Positions 8,049-17,876 of a stretch of DNA of 64,000 nt are shown here, in pieces. Both the position numbers and the translations under genes were made by a program. The number at the start of each line of letters is the position of its first letter. The first letter of the stretch is position 1. The notes below the pieces were generated by a model that did no database searches, was not told the origin of the DNA, and was given only the letters and a program-made list of their open reading frames with translations. Source of the DNA: Salinibacterium sp. PAMC 21357. Lineage in GTDB: Bacteria > Actinomycetota > Actinomycetes > Actinomycetales > Microbacteriaceae. The stretch lies in the NCBI RefSeq assembly GCF_000247645.1, contig NZ_AHWA01000005.1, forward strand, positions 1-64,000. Reading direction: 5' to 3'.

Positions 8049-8840
8049 CTAGTGAGCTCGCAAAAATGCGAGCACTTCATCATGAATTAGCCCGTTGGTT
8101 GCGAGCGCGCTGCCGTGCCACGGGCCCGGCTCGCCGGCAACGGAGGAGAACTGCCCTCCTGCCTCCAGCACGATCGGAATCAGAGCAGCCATATCGTACG
8201 GCTGCAAATCGAACTCGGCCACGACATCCAGTGCACCTTCGGCAAGCAACATATACGCCCACATGTCACCGATAGCTCGCGAACGCCACGTTGCACGCGT
8301 CAGAGCGACCGCGGCATCGAGTCGACCCGACTGGTCCCACCCCGCCAAGCTGTTGTAACTAATGGATGCTGCCTCGAGCGAAACAACTTTGCTCACTGCG
8401 AGCTGCTGCGGTTCTCCGCCGTGTGCCTGAGCAAAGGCACCATGACCGGTTGCCGCCCACCACCGTTTGCCGAGGGCCGGTGAACTGACGACTCCAACCT
8501 GGGGCACGCCATCGATCACTAAAGAAATGAGAGTGCCCCAAATGGGGACACCCCGCAAGAAGTTGGAGGTGCCGTCAATGGGGTCGATGATCCACTGGCG
8601 ATTGGAGTCACCAGCTTCGCCATACTCTTCGCCCAGAATCGAGTCGCCGGGGCGAGCCGCAGCGATGCCAGCGCGGATACTGCGCTCGACGGCTTTGTCG
8701 GCATCCGTCACCGGTGTGCGGTCGGGCTTAGTGGTGACCTCAAGATCCAGTGCCGTGAACCGGTCGAGCGATATAAGGTCGGCGTCTGCCGCTAGTGCGA
8801 GCGCGAGAGAAAGATCATCGGCGAGAGTGTAGTCATTCAC
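8049..8840 (-). CDS. hisN: Histidinol-phosphatase, inositol monophosphatase family
   Basis: 263 aa. The metal-dependent phosphatase signature is complete: TPVTDADKAVER, GEEYGE, and WIIDPIDGTSNFLRGVP, with a later QPYDMAALIPIVLEAGG. In actinobacteria this branch supplies the histidinol-phosphate phosphatase step of histidine synthesis (HisN), and its place after aroA-rsgA agrees with that. The ATG at 8840 lies 2 nt after the rsgA stop. A GCTCGCA / TGCGAGC hairpin (8056-8073) sits at the end of the frame. Confidence 0.9.
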   Translation of the reverse strand: MNDYTLADDLSLALALAADADLISLDRFTALDLEVTTKPDRTPVTDADKAVERSIRAGIAAARPGDSILGEEYGEAGDSNRQWIIDPIDGTSNFLRGVPIWGTLISLVIDGVPQVGVVSSPALGKRWWAATGHGAFAQAHGGEPQQLAVSKVVSLEAASISYNSLAGWDQSGRLDAAVALTRATWRSRAIGDMWAYMLLAEGALDVVAEFDLQPYDMAALIPIVLEAGGQFSSVAGEPGPWHGSALATNGLIHDEVLAFLRAH

Positions 8841-8842
8841 CC

Positions 8843-9903
8843 TTACACGCTAGTGGAACCCAGCGTCGTGATGAGCCGCTGGAAGGAATCCAGTCGCAGT
8901 TTTCCGACCTCACCGAGGGCGCCAGCCGTAACCGCTTCGGCGATTGCGCAATCAGGGGCATCTGGCAGGTGGGTGCACCCGCGCGGGCATTCTTCTGCGA
9001 GGGTCGCCAAGTCAGTAAACGATGCCAGAATTTTACTAGGGTCGATGTGTCCGAGACCGAAGGACCGAACTCCCGGGGTATCGACAACCCAGCCAGAACC
9101 TACTCGGTACGAAATCGTCGACGATGAGGTGTGACGACCTCGACCCGTAACGGCGTTGACGTGACCAACGGCACGATTCGCATCCGGAACCAGTGCGTTC
9201 ACCAGCGTCGATTTGCCCACGCCTGAATGGCCTACCGCCACGGTCGTGTGCCCGTCTATAACTCACGAAGTTCGTCAAGCGGAACTTCATCGGACCGGCT
9301 GGCGATGACCCGAAACTCGAGCCCTGCAAAGTTCTCCAAGAACTCGGCCGGGTCTTGAAGATCAGTCTTGGTGATACACAGGATGGGGGTGATTCCCGCA
9401 TCATAGGCGGCTACCAGATAGCGATCGACAAGTCGCGGTCGGGGCTCGGGATCAGCCGCAGCAACAACAATGAGCATCTGGTCGGCGTTCGCCACAATGA
9501 TGCGTTCGACGGCATCCGTGTCGTCAGCGCTTCGACGGAGCAGGGTTGCGCGCTCTCGGATGCGAACGATGCGGGCCAAGGTGCCCTCGGTGCCGCTGGT
9601 ATCACCGACGAGGTCGACCCAGTCTCCGGTGACGACCGAAACTTTGCCCTGCTGATTGCGACCCAGCTCACGGGCGCGTGCGGCGATAATCTGTCGTTCG
9701 TCAGCGGTGCCTTCGGCAACCCAGATGCCGTAACGCCCACGGTCGACGCTGAAGACTCGCCCCTCAATGGCATCGGAATGCTCAGGACGAATCTTGCTCC
9801 GCGGCTTGTTCGCTTTGGGATTCGGCCGCATGCGAATCGAGCTCTCGTCGTATTCGCTGTATTTGCGGTCGTCATCATCGTCGTCGCCCGTGAGCCAGCT
9901 CAT
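8843..9903 (-). pseudogene. rsgA: Ribosome small-subunit GTPase RsgA, one-base frameshift
   Basis: RsgA is a circularly permuted GTPase that checks 30S maturation. The frame from ATG 9903 covers the OB-fold and the G4 motif (CITKTDLQDP) but stops at 9256 after LDELREL. The other frame (to 8843) holds the remainder: P-loop GHSGVGKSTLVNAL, G3 DTPGVRSFGLGH and the zinc knuckle CPRGCTHL...DC. Joining the two needs one extra base at about 9258-9262 (giving LDELREL-IDGHTTVAVGHSG). Span length is 3n+2, consistent with a single deletion. It lies 2 nt after aroA and 2 nt before hisN, so it belongs to that operon. The break is probably a sequencing error because both halves are well conserved. Confidence 0.92.
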
Positions 9904-9905
9904 GG

Positions 9906-11312
9906 TTACAGCAACCCGAGAGAACTTGTCGTCAGCGGGGCATCGCCGACGAGCGTTGCCCAGAGCTGAGGAAACTGGGGAAGAGTTTTGGCCGTGGCGT
10001 CAATGCCTTCGATCTCTACGCCCTCAACAGCGAGGCCGATGATTGCGCCCGCGGTCGACATCCGGTGATCCTCGTAGCTGTGCCAGACACCACCATGGAG
10101 TTGTCGCGGTTCGATGTGGAGCCCATCTTCAAGCTCGGTTACGGCTCCACCGAGGGCATTGATTTCGGTGCTGAGTGCGGCAAGCCGGTCGGTTTCGTGC
10201 CCACGCAAATGGCCGATGCCGGTGATCGTGCTTGGTGAGGAGGCGAGGGCAGCCAGAGCGACTATCGCCGGTGCAAGTTCGCCGCCAGCGCTGAGGTCAA
10301 GCTCGATGCCAGGGTAGCTGTTGCCGCCGATCACTCCGGCGCCGCCATCGATCGTGAGTGCGCCATCGGCGCGAGTTGCGGTTGCGCCAAAGAGAGGAAG
10401 CAATTGTTCAAGGTCGGCACCCACTTGTGTCGTGGATGCTGGCCAGCCCTCAATCGTGACCGTTCCACCCGCGACAACGGCAGCGGCCAAGAACGGGGCG
10501 GCGTTAGACAGGTCAGGCTCGAGGGAGATATCAATCGCCTGAATCGCACCGGCAGGCACAATCCACACGCCGGGTTCTGGGCTCTGTACCACGACGCCTC
10601 GCGCAGCGAGGCACGCGATGGTCATCTCGATGTGGGGCATGCTGGGAAGCTTCTCTCCGGTGTGGCGAAGCGTGAGGCCATTCTCGAAACGAGCAGCAGC
10701 CAGTAGCAAGCCCGAGACGAACTGGCTCGACGCTGAGGCGTCGATGCTGATCTCGCCTCCGGCCACCGAGCCCATGCCGTAAAGGCTGAACGGGAGCGTT
10801 CCGCGGCCGTCGTCTGAAACATCCACTCCCAGGGCGCGAAGAGAGTCAATAGTGGTTCGCATCGGGCGACGAAGGGCCGCTTCATCCCCATCGAAAGCGA
10901 CGGGACCTAGTGCGAGGGCGGCCACCGGGGGCAAAAACCGCATGACGGTGCCGGCGAGGCCGCAGTCGATTGAGCTACCGCCCTCGAGCTCTCCGGGAGT
11001 TACCGCGAGGTCTGGGCCGAAGACATTGCCTGTTGGCACCTCGACAATTGACACTCCGAGAGCCCGCAAGGCCTCAATCATGAGTGCGCTATCGCGCGAG
11101 TGCAACGGCGAATGCAGCACTGAAGGGCCATCGGCTAGGGCGGCCAGCACCAACTCACGGTTGGTCAGGCTCTTGCTGCCGGGAAGGCTCAGCGATGCTG
11201 ATAGCCCGTGCGAGACCGTCGGTGCCGGCCAGTTTCCTGGCACCGTTGACTCTGGCACAGAGTCATCGTCGTAAGGGCTGAACTCTGGATTGGAATACTT
11301 GGATACGAACAT
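9906..11312 (-). CDS. aroA: 3-phosphoshikimate 1-carboxyvinyltransferase (EPSP synthase)
   Basis: 468 aa, shikimate pathway. Visible motifs are LPGSKSLTNRELVLAALA (phosphoshikimate site, about residues 43-60), CGLAGTVMRFLPP, SASSQFVSGLLL, SLEPDLSNAAPFLAAA, and the C-terminal GHETDRLAAL and DHRMSTAGAI. The N-terminal 30 residues before the fold are acidic and not conserved. It heads the aroA-rsgA-hisN operon and is divergent from sigR, 49 nt away. The SigR-type promoter for sigR overlaps its first codons. Confidence 0.95.
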   Translation of the reverse strand: MFVSKYSNPEFSPYDDDSVPESTVPGNWPAPTVSHGLSASLSLPGSKSLTNRELVLAALADGPSVLHSPLHSRDSALMIEALRALGVSIVEVPTGNVFGPDLAVTPGELEGGSSIDCGLAGTVMRFLPPVAALALGPVAFDGDEAALRRPMRTTIDSLRALGVDVSDDGRGTLPFSLYGMGSVAGGEISIDASASSQFVSGLLLAAARFENGLTLRHTGEKLPSMPHIEMTIACLAARGVVVQSPEPGVWIVPAGAIQAIDISLEPDLSNAAPFLAAAVVAGGTVTIEGWPASTTQVGADLEQLLPLFGATATRADGALTIDGGAGVIGGNSYPGIELDLSAGGELAPAIVALAALASSPSTITGIGHLRGHETDRLAALSTEINALGGAVTELEDGLHIEPRQLHGGVWHSYEDHRMSTAGAIIGLAVEGVEIEGIDATAKTLPQFPQLWATLVGDAPLTTSSLGLL

Positions 11313-11317
11313 TAGTT
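11292..11317 (+). promoter_or_regulatory. SigR-type autoregulatory promoter
   Basis: GGAAT (11292-11296) and GTT (11315-11317) are separated by 18 nt, matching the GGAAT-N18-GTT consensus of SigR/SigH promoters, and lie 45 nt before the sigR start. It overlaps the 5' end of aroA on the other strand. Confidence 0.8.
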
Positions 11318-11361
11318 ACTAAGAGTATCGGCGTTTTACACACCACGGAGGAGGCGCCAGC

Positions 11362-12048
11362 ATGACTGCATTACTGAGCACTCAGCAGGACTCTGTCATC
11401 AGCGAACTAGAATTGTCCCTGATGACTACTGACAGAGTTGAGCCGAGCGCCACCGAGACCGCCGCAGCTGACAAAAAGCGGCAATTTGAAGAGCAAGCAC
11501 TGCCCTTTATGGACCAACTCTTTGGTGCCGCAATGCGCATGACGCGTAACCCCAGCGATGCTGCTGACCTCGTGCAAGAGACCTTCGTTAAAGCGTTTCA
11601 GGCATTTGGCCAGTTTCAGCAGGGCACGAACCTGAAGGCTTGGTTGTACCGCATCCAGACCAACACGTTCATCAATATTTATCGTAAAAATCAGCGCAGC
11701 CCGTACCAGGGAACGATCGATGAACTCGAAGATTGGCAGTTGGGTGGCGCTGAGTCGATAACTCAGTCCGTCTCAACCCGTTCTGCAGAAGCCGAAGCCA
11801 TCGATCACCTGCCCGATAGCGCCGTAAAAGACGCGCTTCAGTCGATTCCCGAAGATTTTCGCCTCGCGGTGTACTTTGCCGACGTTGAAGGCTTCTCGTA
11901 TCAAGAGATCGCCGACATTATGAAGACCCCCGTAGGGACCGTGATGAGTCGACTGCACCGTGGCCGTCGCATGTTGCGTGAACTACTGGCCGACTATGCG
12001 CGTGACCGCACCCCCGCCACGCCCGCATCATCTAGGAGCAAGAAATGA
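11362..12048 (+). CDS. sigR: ECF sigma factor of the SigR/SigH thiol-stress type
   Basis: 228 aa. Region 2 spans about residues 41-105 ([36 protein letters not shown]) and region 4 about 160-215 ([34 protein letters not shown]). SigR is held by the zinc anti-sigma factor RsrA and freed by disulfide stress. The first 40 residues are an extra N-terminal stretch; an in-frame ATG at 11422 could give a shorter form, as with the two SigR forms of Streptomyces. The ATG at 11362 is preceded by GGAGGAGG. rsrA overlaps its end by 4 nt. Confidence 0.95.
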   Translation: MTALLSTQQDSVISELELSLMTTDRVEPSATETAAADKKRQFEEQALPFMDQLFGAAMRMTRNPSDAADLVQETFVKAFQAFGQFQQGTNLKAWLYRIQTNTFINIYRKNQRSPYQGTIDELEDWQLGGAESITQSVSTRSAEAEAIDHLPDSAVKDALQSIPEDFRLAVYFADVEGFSYQEIADIMKTPVGTVMSRLHRGRRMLRELLADYARDRTPATPASSRSKK

Positions 12049-12275
12049 CCGACTGCGGTTGCGAAAAAGCAAAGGCCGAACTCGAGGAATACCTCGACCG
12101 TGAACTCAACGAAGCAGACTTCAAGGATGTTTCTGATCACCTCGACAATTGCGAGTCTTGCACAAGCGAACACCTTGTTGCACTCGCGTTGAAGCTCAAG
12201 GTGAAGCAGGCCTGTCGCGAGACAGCTCCCGAAGATCTTCGAAACGCAATCCTGTCGAAGCTGGCTGACGCCTAA
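12045..12275 (+). CDS. rsrA: Zinc-binding redox anti-sigma factor
   Basis: 76 aa, usual length for RsrA/RshA. The ZAS motif HxxxCxxC is at His32, Cys36 and Cys39 (HLDNCESC), with further cysteines at 4 and 6 that can supply the remaining zinc or disulfide partner. It binds SigR in reduced form and lets go on oxidation. The ATGA overlap with sigR implies translational coupling and balanced amounts. Confidence 0.93.
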   Translation: MTDCGCEKAKAELEEYLDRELNEADFKDVSDHLDNCESCTSEHLVALALKLKVKQACRETAPEDLRNAILSKLADA

Positions 12276-12342
12276 CTCTTACTGGCGGGAGCCGCGTCGC
12301 GAAGACGTGGTTCCTACCAGTCAACACTGTTCATCAACGAAA

Positions 12343-12374
12343 TAGCGGGCATCCTCCTAAGAGGATGCCCGCTA
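12343..12374. terminator. Bidirectional terminator between rsrA and kgd
   Basis: A perfect 14-bp inverted repeat TAGCGGGCATCCTC / GAGGATGCCCGCTA with a CTAA loop, flanked by AACGA / TCGTT. It serves two convergent genes. Confidence 0.9.
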
Positions 12375-12398
12375 GTTCGTTAACGCAGTGTCGCGACC

Positions 12399-15300
12399 CT
12401 ACGGTTGCGTGATTGCGTGATCGATCAATTCTGCTTGCTCGAGAGCGCTGCGCTTCGACGAACCCGTGGCCGGTGATGCCGCTGCAGCCCGTGAAGCCAG
12501 CTTGATTTCCCCTGACCTGAGGTGGCGAGCGAGCTCCAAGCTGATGAACGGCCAAGCACCCTGGTTCTCAGGCTCATCCTGAGTCCACACGACATCGGCG
12601 TTCGGGTACTGTGCGAGCACCTCGGTCATGTCGGCAACGGGCAGCGGATAGAACTGCTCCATGCGGACCACAGCAATGTGATGAATCTCGCGCTTGTCGA
12701 GCTCAGCAACGATGTCGTAGTAAGTCTTGCCCGAAGTGACAATCACGCGGGTAACGCCTGACTTGTCTTCGAGGCGAACATCGTCAATGACCGGCTCGAA
12801 ACGACCACTCGTGAAGTCAGCAACGTCGCTGGTGGCGCCGCGCAGGCGAAGCATCGCCTTCGGGGTGAACACGATCAGCGGACGGCGCGGACGCGAGTAG
12901 GCCTGGCGACGCAGCAAGTGGAAATACGACGCCGGCGTCGATGGGCGTGCCACGATCATGTTGTTCTCGGCACACATCTGCAGGTAGCGCTCGATGCGGG
13001 CTGAGGAATGATCGGGCCCCTGGCCTTCGTAGCCGTGCGGCAACAGCATGACAACGCTGGAGCGCTGAGCCCACTTCTGTTCAGCGCTGGAAATGAACTC
13101 GTCAATGACGATCTGGGCGCCATTGGCGAAGTCACCGAACTGGGCCTCCCACAGCACAAGAGCGTCAGCCCGTTCTACCGAGTAGCCGTATTCGAATCCC
13201 AGAGCCGCGTACTCGCTGAGCAGAGAATCGTAGATCCAGAAACGAGACTGGTTCTCTGACAGGTTCTGTAGCGGCAGCCACTCTTGGCCGTTCTCTCGGT
13301 CGTGAAGAACAGCGTGACGCTGAACGAAGGTGCCGCGACGAGCATCCTGACCAGCCATACGAACCGGAGTGCCTTCGAGAAGAACTGAACCGATTGCGAG
13401 CAACTCGGCGAAAGCCCAGTCGATGCCTCCGTTACGGCTCATATCGGTGCGCTTCTTCAGCAGAGCCTGAAGCTTCTTGTGCACGGTGAAGTTTGCCGGT
13501 GGGTTAGCGTGCGCGTCGCCGATGAGCTGAACAATGCTCTCGTCGATACCCGTCGTGATGGGCTCTCCGATAGCGTCATCACGCTGGGAACCAGGACGCT
13601 CAAGGTCAGAAACCCCGTTGCCATCCTTAGTGAGGATCGGCATCGAACCGGTCTGGGCGGCATGAGTTTCGGCAAATGCGCGCTCGAGACGATCCTGGAA
13701 GTCCTGGTGGCTGGCCTCGTACTCTTCTTGAGTGATGTCGCCACGACCGACGAGACCCTCGGTGTACAAGGTGCGAACCGAGCGCTTGGCCTCGATCAGG
13801 TTGTACATGAGCGGCTGCGTCATCGATGGGTCGTCGCCCTCGTTGTGACCGCGGCGGCGGTAGCAAATCAGGTCGATAACGACATCGCGGTGGAATTTCT
13901 GACGGTACGCAAACGCGAGCTCAGAAACACGAACGACAGCCTCAGGGTCGTCGCCGTTGACGTGGAAGATCGGTGCCTGAACCGTCTTAGCGACATCGCT
14001 GGAGTACTGCGAGGTGCGCGCCTCACCGGGAGGGGTCGTAAAGCCAACCTGGTTGTTGATGTTCACGTGGATGGTTCCACCGGTGCGGTACGCGCGAAGC
14101 TGCGACATCTGCAAGATCTCAACAACGATTCCCTGGCCTGCCATAGCGGCATCGCCGTGAACCATCACCGGAAGAACAGCGTAGGAACCAATCGGGCGAC
14201 GATCCTGCTTGGCGCGGACAATGCCCTCGAGAACGCCATCGACTGCTTCGAGGTGTGAAGGGTTGGCGGCAAGGTAGACAGGAATCTGTCGACCGTCGGC
14301 AGCGGTAAAGGTGCCTTCGGTGCCGAGGTGATACTTAACGTCACCCGAGCCCTGGACCGTGCGGGGGTCTTGAGTGCCCTCAAACTCGCGGAAGATTTGA
14401 CCGTAGGTCTTTCCGGCGATATTGGTAAGAACGCTCAGACGGCCGCGGTGCGCCATGCCGATAGCAACCTCTTCGAGGTTCGCTTCTGCAGCCTTCTGGA
14501 TGACGGCATCCAGAAGGGCGATAGTCGACTCGCCACCTTCAAGGCTGAAACGCTTCTGACCGACATACTTGGTCTGCAGGAACGTCTCGAAAGCCTCGGC
14601 CTCGTTGAGTTTGCCGAGGATGCGCATCTGCTCATCGTGCGTGGGCTTCGTGTAGGGCTTCTCAACGTGATCCTGAATCCAGCGACGCTGTTCAGGGTCT
14701 TGAATGTGCATGTACTCGATGCCGACGGTGCGGCAGTACGCGTCGCGAAGCATTCCGAGAATCTCGCGAAGGAGAGCCTGACGCTTGCCACCGAAGCCGC
14801 CGGTGACGAATTCGCGATCGAGATCCCAGAACGTAAGCCCGTGGCTTGAAATGTCGAGGTCGGGGTGTGACCGCTGACGGTACTCGAGCGGGTCGGTGTC
14901 TGCCATCAGGTGACCGCGAACACGGAAAGAGTTAATCAGTTCTTGAACGCGCGACGTCTTGTTGATGTTGTCAGCGAGGTCGACGCTGATGTCGTTAGCC
15001 CAATGAATGGGGTCGTAGGGGATACGGAGCGCGGCGAAAATATCTTCGTAGAAGTGATTCTCGCCGATAAGGCGCTCGTGAATCTTCTTGAGGAACTCGC
15101 CAGAACCGGCACCCTGAATGACGCGGTGGTCATAGGTGCTCGTGAGGGTAATGGTCTTGCCAATACCCAGCTCGGCCAACGTGCGAAGACTCGCCCCTTG
15201 GAACTCGGCCGGGTAGTCGAGTGCGCCAGCGCCGACAATTGTTCCCGAACCACGCATAAGACGGGGGACCGAGTGTTCGGTGCCGATTCCGCCGGGGTTG

Positions 15301-16214
15301 GTCAACGAAATCGTGTTGCCCATATAGTCAGCACCGGTCAACTTGTTGGCGCGTGCTCGCGCCACCACATCTTCGTATGCCGCGAGGAATTCAGCGAAGC
15401 CTAGAGTCTCGGCATTCTTGATGCCGGGAACAACGAGAGAACGCGTGCCATCAGGCTTCGGCATATCAATCGCGATACCAAGGTTGATGTGGGCAGGGGT
15501 GACAACGGAAGGCTTGCCCTCTGGCTCGTCGTAATAAACGTTCTGACTCGGGAACTCTTTAAGCGTCTGGATGATCGCCCACGCGATGAGGTGTGTGAAC
15601 GACACCTTTCCACCGCGAGCACGCTTGAGGTGGTTATTGATCACGATGCGGTTGTCGATCATGAGCTTGGCTGGCATGGTGCGAACGCTTGTGGCGGTCG
15701 GAACCGACAGGCTGGAATCCATGTTCGACGCGAGGGATTTCGCTGCCCCACGCAGAGGAGCGACAGCGTTCTCGCCCTGAGGCTTCGGAGCAGCGGCCTT
15801 CTTAGTGGTATCGATGGGTGTGGTGGCGGGCGCCTCTGCCGGAATTGGCTGTGGCTTCGGCTCAACCGAGGTAGTGCGAGCAATCGGCTGGCTGCCGGTG
15901 CTGGGGTTTGGCTCATCGACGAAAGGCTTCTCGGCGGCCGCTGGCGCGGCGGCGGCTGGCGCGGCGGGCGCGGCGGGCGCAGCCGGTGGAGTGCTTTCGG
16001 CGGCCTTGGGTGCCGCCGGGGGTGCCGGTGTCTCTGGAGTCGGAGTGGGGTCTACCGCGCGTTCGTAGTTTTCAAGGAACGGCCACCACGATTCCGCCAC
16101 TTGATTCTTGTCTACGAGGTACTTTTCGTACATCTCGTCGACCAACCATTCGTTGGCCCCGAACTCGCCCGAGGAGTCTCCGTCCGCTGCGATTCCGGTT
16201 ACTTGGCCTGACAC
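12399..16214 (-). CDS. kgd: Multifunctional 2-oxoglutarate decarboxylase/dehydrogenase E1-E2 fusion
   Basis: 1271 aa from GTG 16214, chosen because the family begins with xSGQVTG before GANEWLVDEMYEKYLVDKNQ; the ATG at 16262 would add 16 unlike residues. Order: short E1 N-terminal helix (1-45), an Ala/Pro-rich linker (about 55-165), an E2-type acyltransferase domain lacking a lipoyl domain (about 180-400, ending in TYDHRVIQG), then the E1 thiamine-diphosphate part with AMAGQGIV and AHRGRL. Actinobacterial Kgd/OdhA works in the 2-oxoglutarate dehydrogenase complex of the TCA cycle and is inhibited by the FHA protein GarA/OdhI. Confidence 0.96.
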   Translation of the reverse strand: MSGQVTGIAADGDSSGEFGANEWLVDEMYEKYLVDKNQVAESWWPFLENYERAVDPTPTPETPAPPAAPKAAESTPPAAPAAPAAPAAAAPAAAEKPFVDEPNPSTGSQPIARTTSVEPKPQPIPAEAPATTPIDTTKKAAAPKPQGENAVAPLRGAAKSLASNMDSSLSVPTATSVRTMPAKLMIDNRIVINNHLKRARGGKVSFTHLIAWAIIQTLKEFPSQNVYYDEPEGKPSVVTPAHINLGIAIDMPKPDGTRSLVVPGIKNAETLGFAEFLAAYEDVVARARANKLTGADYMGNTISLTNPGGIGTEHSVPRLMRGSGTIVGAGALDYPAEFQGASLRTLAELGIGKTITLTSTYDHRVIQGAGSGEFLKKIHERLIGENHFYEDIFAALRIPYDPIHWANDISVDLADNINKTSRVQELINSFRVRGHLMADTDPLEYRQRSHPDLDISSHGLTFWDLDREFVTGGFGGKRQALLREILGMLRDAYCRTVGIEYMHIQDPEQRRWIQDHVEKPYTKPTHDEQMRILGKLNEAEAFETFLQTKYVGQKRFSLEGGESTIALLDAVIQKAAEANLEEVAIGMAHRGRLSVLTNIAGKTYGQIFREFEGTQDPRTVQGSGDVKYHLGTEGTFTAADGRQIPVYLAANPSHLEAVDGVLEGIVRAKQDRRPIGSYAVLPVMVHGDAAMAGQGIVVEILQMSQLRAYRTGGTIHVNINNQVGFTTPPGEARTSQYSSDVAKTVQAPIFHVNGDDPEAVVRVSELAFAYRQKFHRDVVIDLICYRRRGHNEGDDPSMTQPLMYNLIEAKRSVRTLYTEGLVGRGDITQEEYEASHQDFQDRLERAFAETHAAQTGSMPILTKDGNGVSDLERPGSQRDDAIGEPITTGIDESIVQLIGDAHANPPANFTVHKKLQALLKKRTDMSRNGGIDWAFAELLAIGSVLLEGTPVRMAGQDARRGTFVQRHAVLHDRENGQEWLPLQNLSENQSRFWIYDSLLSEYAALGFEYGYSVERADALVLWEAQFGDFANGAQIVIDEFISSAEQKWAQRSSVVMLLPHGYEGQGPDHSSARIERYLQMCAENNMIVARPSTPASYFHLLRRQAYSRPRRPLIVFTPKAMLRLRGATSDVADFTSGRFEPVIDDVRLEDKSGVTRVIVTSGKTYYDIVAELDKREIHHIAVVRMEQFYPLPVADMTEVLAQYPNADVVWTQDEPENQGAWPFISLELARHLRSGEIKLASRAAAASPATGSSKRSALEQAELIDHAITQP

Positions 16215-16394
16215 GTCAAACCGCCTACTTTCAGTTCTGGTGTGGGAAAAAGCGGCGCGCATTCCGCACGCCGGACATCACGTTCAATGTTAATCGCTTT
16301 GTTGTGCGTCTGCTGGCCGTCAGGCGCATGGAACGTGCTTTTTTGACACTTTTTTCACGAATGTTCCCATTCGGCGGCGATTACGCTGGGTGAT

Positions 16395-17831
16395 ATGGAT
16401 TTTTACGAGACCACGCCACGGCACGACCTCACATACTCCGACGTCTTTCTGGTGCCAAGCCGCTCGTCGGTCGGCAGCAGAATGGCCGTGTCTCTGGCTC
16501 CTGGTGACGGAACCGCCGCGACCATTCCGTTGGTGGCATCCAATATGAACTCGGTAACGGGGCCACGACTCGCCGCCAGCTTGGCGCGTCGCGGAGGGCT
16601 AGGCGTTCTGCCCCAAGACCTCAGCCGAGAAGACATGGATAGGGCGATCGCGTGGGTGCGCGCGCAACCTATCGACCTTGATTCGGCTGTCATTCTCAGC
16701 CCGCGTGATTCGGTAGAGCTGGCGTTGCTGCAGGTTGCGCCGCTTTCTGGCCACGGCGTTGTGCTTCTCGACAATGGAGTTCTTGCGGGAGTCGTTGACG
16801 CTGAACGTCTGGCGGACGCCATGCCAGGGGCCGCTCTCGGAGATCTTGCCCGTCACACAAACCACGCCATTGACCGGTCAGAGTTCTCAACGGCGCGCGA
16901 ACTCTTCGATCTCCTCATCAAGCGTGGAATCGATTTTGCTCCCGTGACTGACGGCGCCGTCGTTGTGGGCGTAACGAGCGTCAAGAGTGCCCTACGAACG
17001 ACGCTGTACACCCCAACCCTCGACAGCGAAGGAAAGCTTGCGGTTGCCGCAGCCCTGGGCATCAACGGCGATGTTGCTGCTCGCGCCCAAGCTCTCGTTT
17101 CCGCTGGGGCGAGCACTCTGGTGCTCGATACCGCCCACGGACACCAAGATGGCATGGTTGCGGCCGTCGAAAAGGTTGCCGCCTTGAATCTCGGTGTTGC
17201 AATCGCTGCCGGAAACGTCGTGACTGCCGCCGCGGTGCGCGATCTGGTCGCCGCCGGGGCAACCATCATCAAAGTCGGGGTCGGCCCCGGCGCCATGTGC
17301 ACCACTCGCATGATGACCGCCGTCGGGCGCCCCCAGTTTTCGGCAGTACTTGAGACAGCGGCAACCGCCCGTGAACTTGGAGCCCACGTGTGGGCCGATG
17401 GGGGAGTGCGCTACCCGCGCGACGTTGCTCTGGCGCTCGCAGCGGGTGCCGCATCCGTCATGGTCGGTTCGTGGTTTGCCGGCACGATCGAAGCCCCTGG
17501 CGAACTGCGACATGACGCCGCCGGTGCGCTGTACAAGACAAGTTGGGGCATGGCATCCACCAAGGCTGTGCGTGCTCGATTTGGGAATCTTGATCCCTAT
17601 GAGCTCGCCCGCAAAGAGCTCTTCGCGGAGGGAATTTCGGGATCAAAGATCTACCTCGACCCTTCGCGTCCGTCTCTCGATGATTTGGTTGACATGATCA
17701 CCTCGGGCGTTCGCAGTTCATTCACGTACGCGGGAGCGGCAAGCCTTAGCGAGTTTCACGATCGCGCCCTTGTCGGAATCCAATCAGCAGCAGGCTACGA
17801 AGAGGGCAAAGCATTGCCCGTAAGTTGGTAA
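16395..17831 (+). CDS. guaB1: GuaB1-type IMP dehydrogenase/GMP reductase family protein
   Basis: 478 aa, TIM barrel with an inserted CBS pair (about residues 95-215). The catalytic loop GVGPGAMCTTRMMTAVGRPQ carries the active cysteine; LDTAHGHQDGM and the C-terminal flap near MASTKAVRARFG follow. Mycobacterial GuaB1 was shown to be a CBS-containing GMP reductase rather than an IMP dehydrogenase, so purine salvage (GMP to IMP) is the likely role. A TACGCT -10 element 7 nt before the ATG suggests a leaderless mRNA. The CorC/CNNM pair follows in the same direction. Confidence 0.92.
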   Translation: MDFYETTPRHDLTYSDVFLVPSRSSVGSRMAVSLAPGDGTAATIPLVASNMNSVTGPRLAASLARRGGLGVLPQDLSREDMDRAIAWVRAQPIDLDSAVILSPRDSVELALLQVAPLSGHGVVLLDNGVLAGVVDAERLADAMPGAALGDLARHTNHAIDRSEFSTARELFDLLIKRGIDFAPVTDGAVVVGVTSVKSALRTTLYTPTLDSEGKLAVAAALGINGDVAARAQALVSAGASTLVLDTAHGHQDGMVAAVEKVAALNLGVAIAAGNVVTAAAVRDLVAAGATIIKVGVGPGAMCTTRMMTAVGRPQFSAVLETAATARELGAHVWADGGVRYPRDVALALAAGAASVMVGSWFAGTIEAPGELRHDAAGALYKTSWGMASTKAVRARFGNLDPYELARKELFAEGISGSKIYLDPSRPSLDDLVDMITSGVRSSFTYAGAASLSEFHDRALVGIQSAAGYEEGKALPVSW

Positions 17832-17876
17832 CAGGGCGGCGATTACGCAGGAAGCTGGCCTATACTTGAGCCCATA

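Noticed and set aside
15489-16211. 240-aa plus-strand frame opposite kgd
   Set aside because: Antisense to the Ala/Pro-rich linker of Kgd, giving a low-complexity Gly/Arg/Trp peptide.
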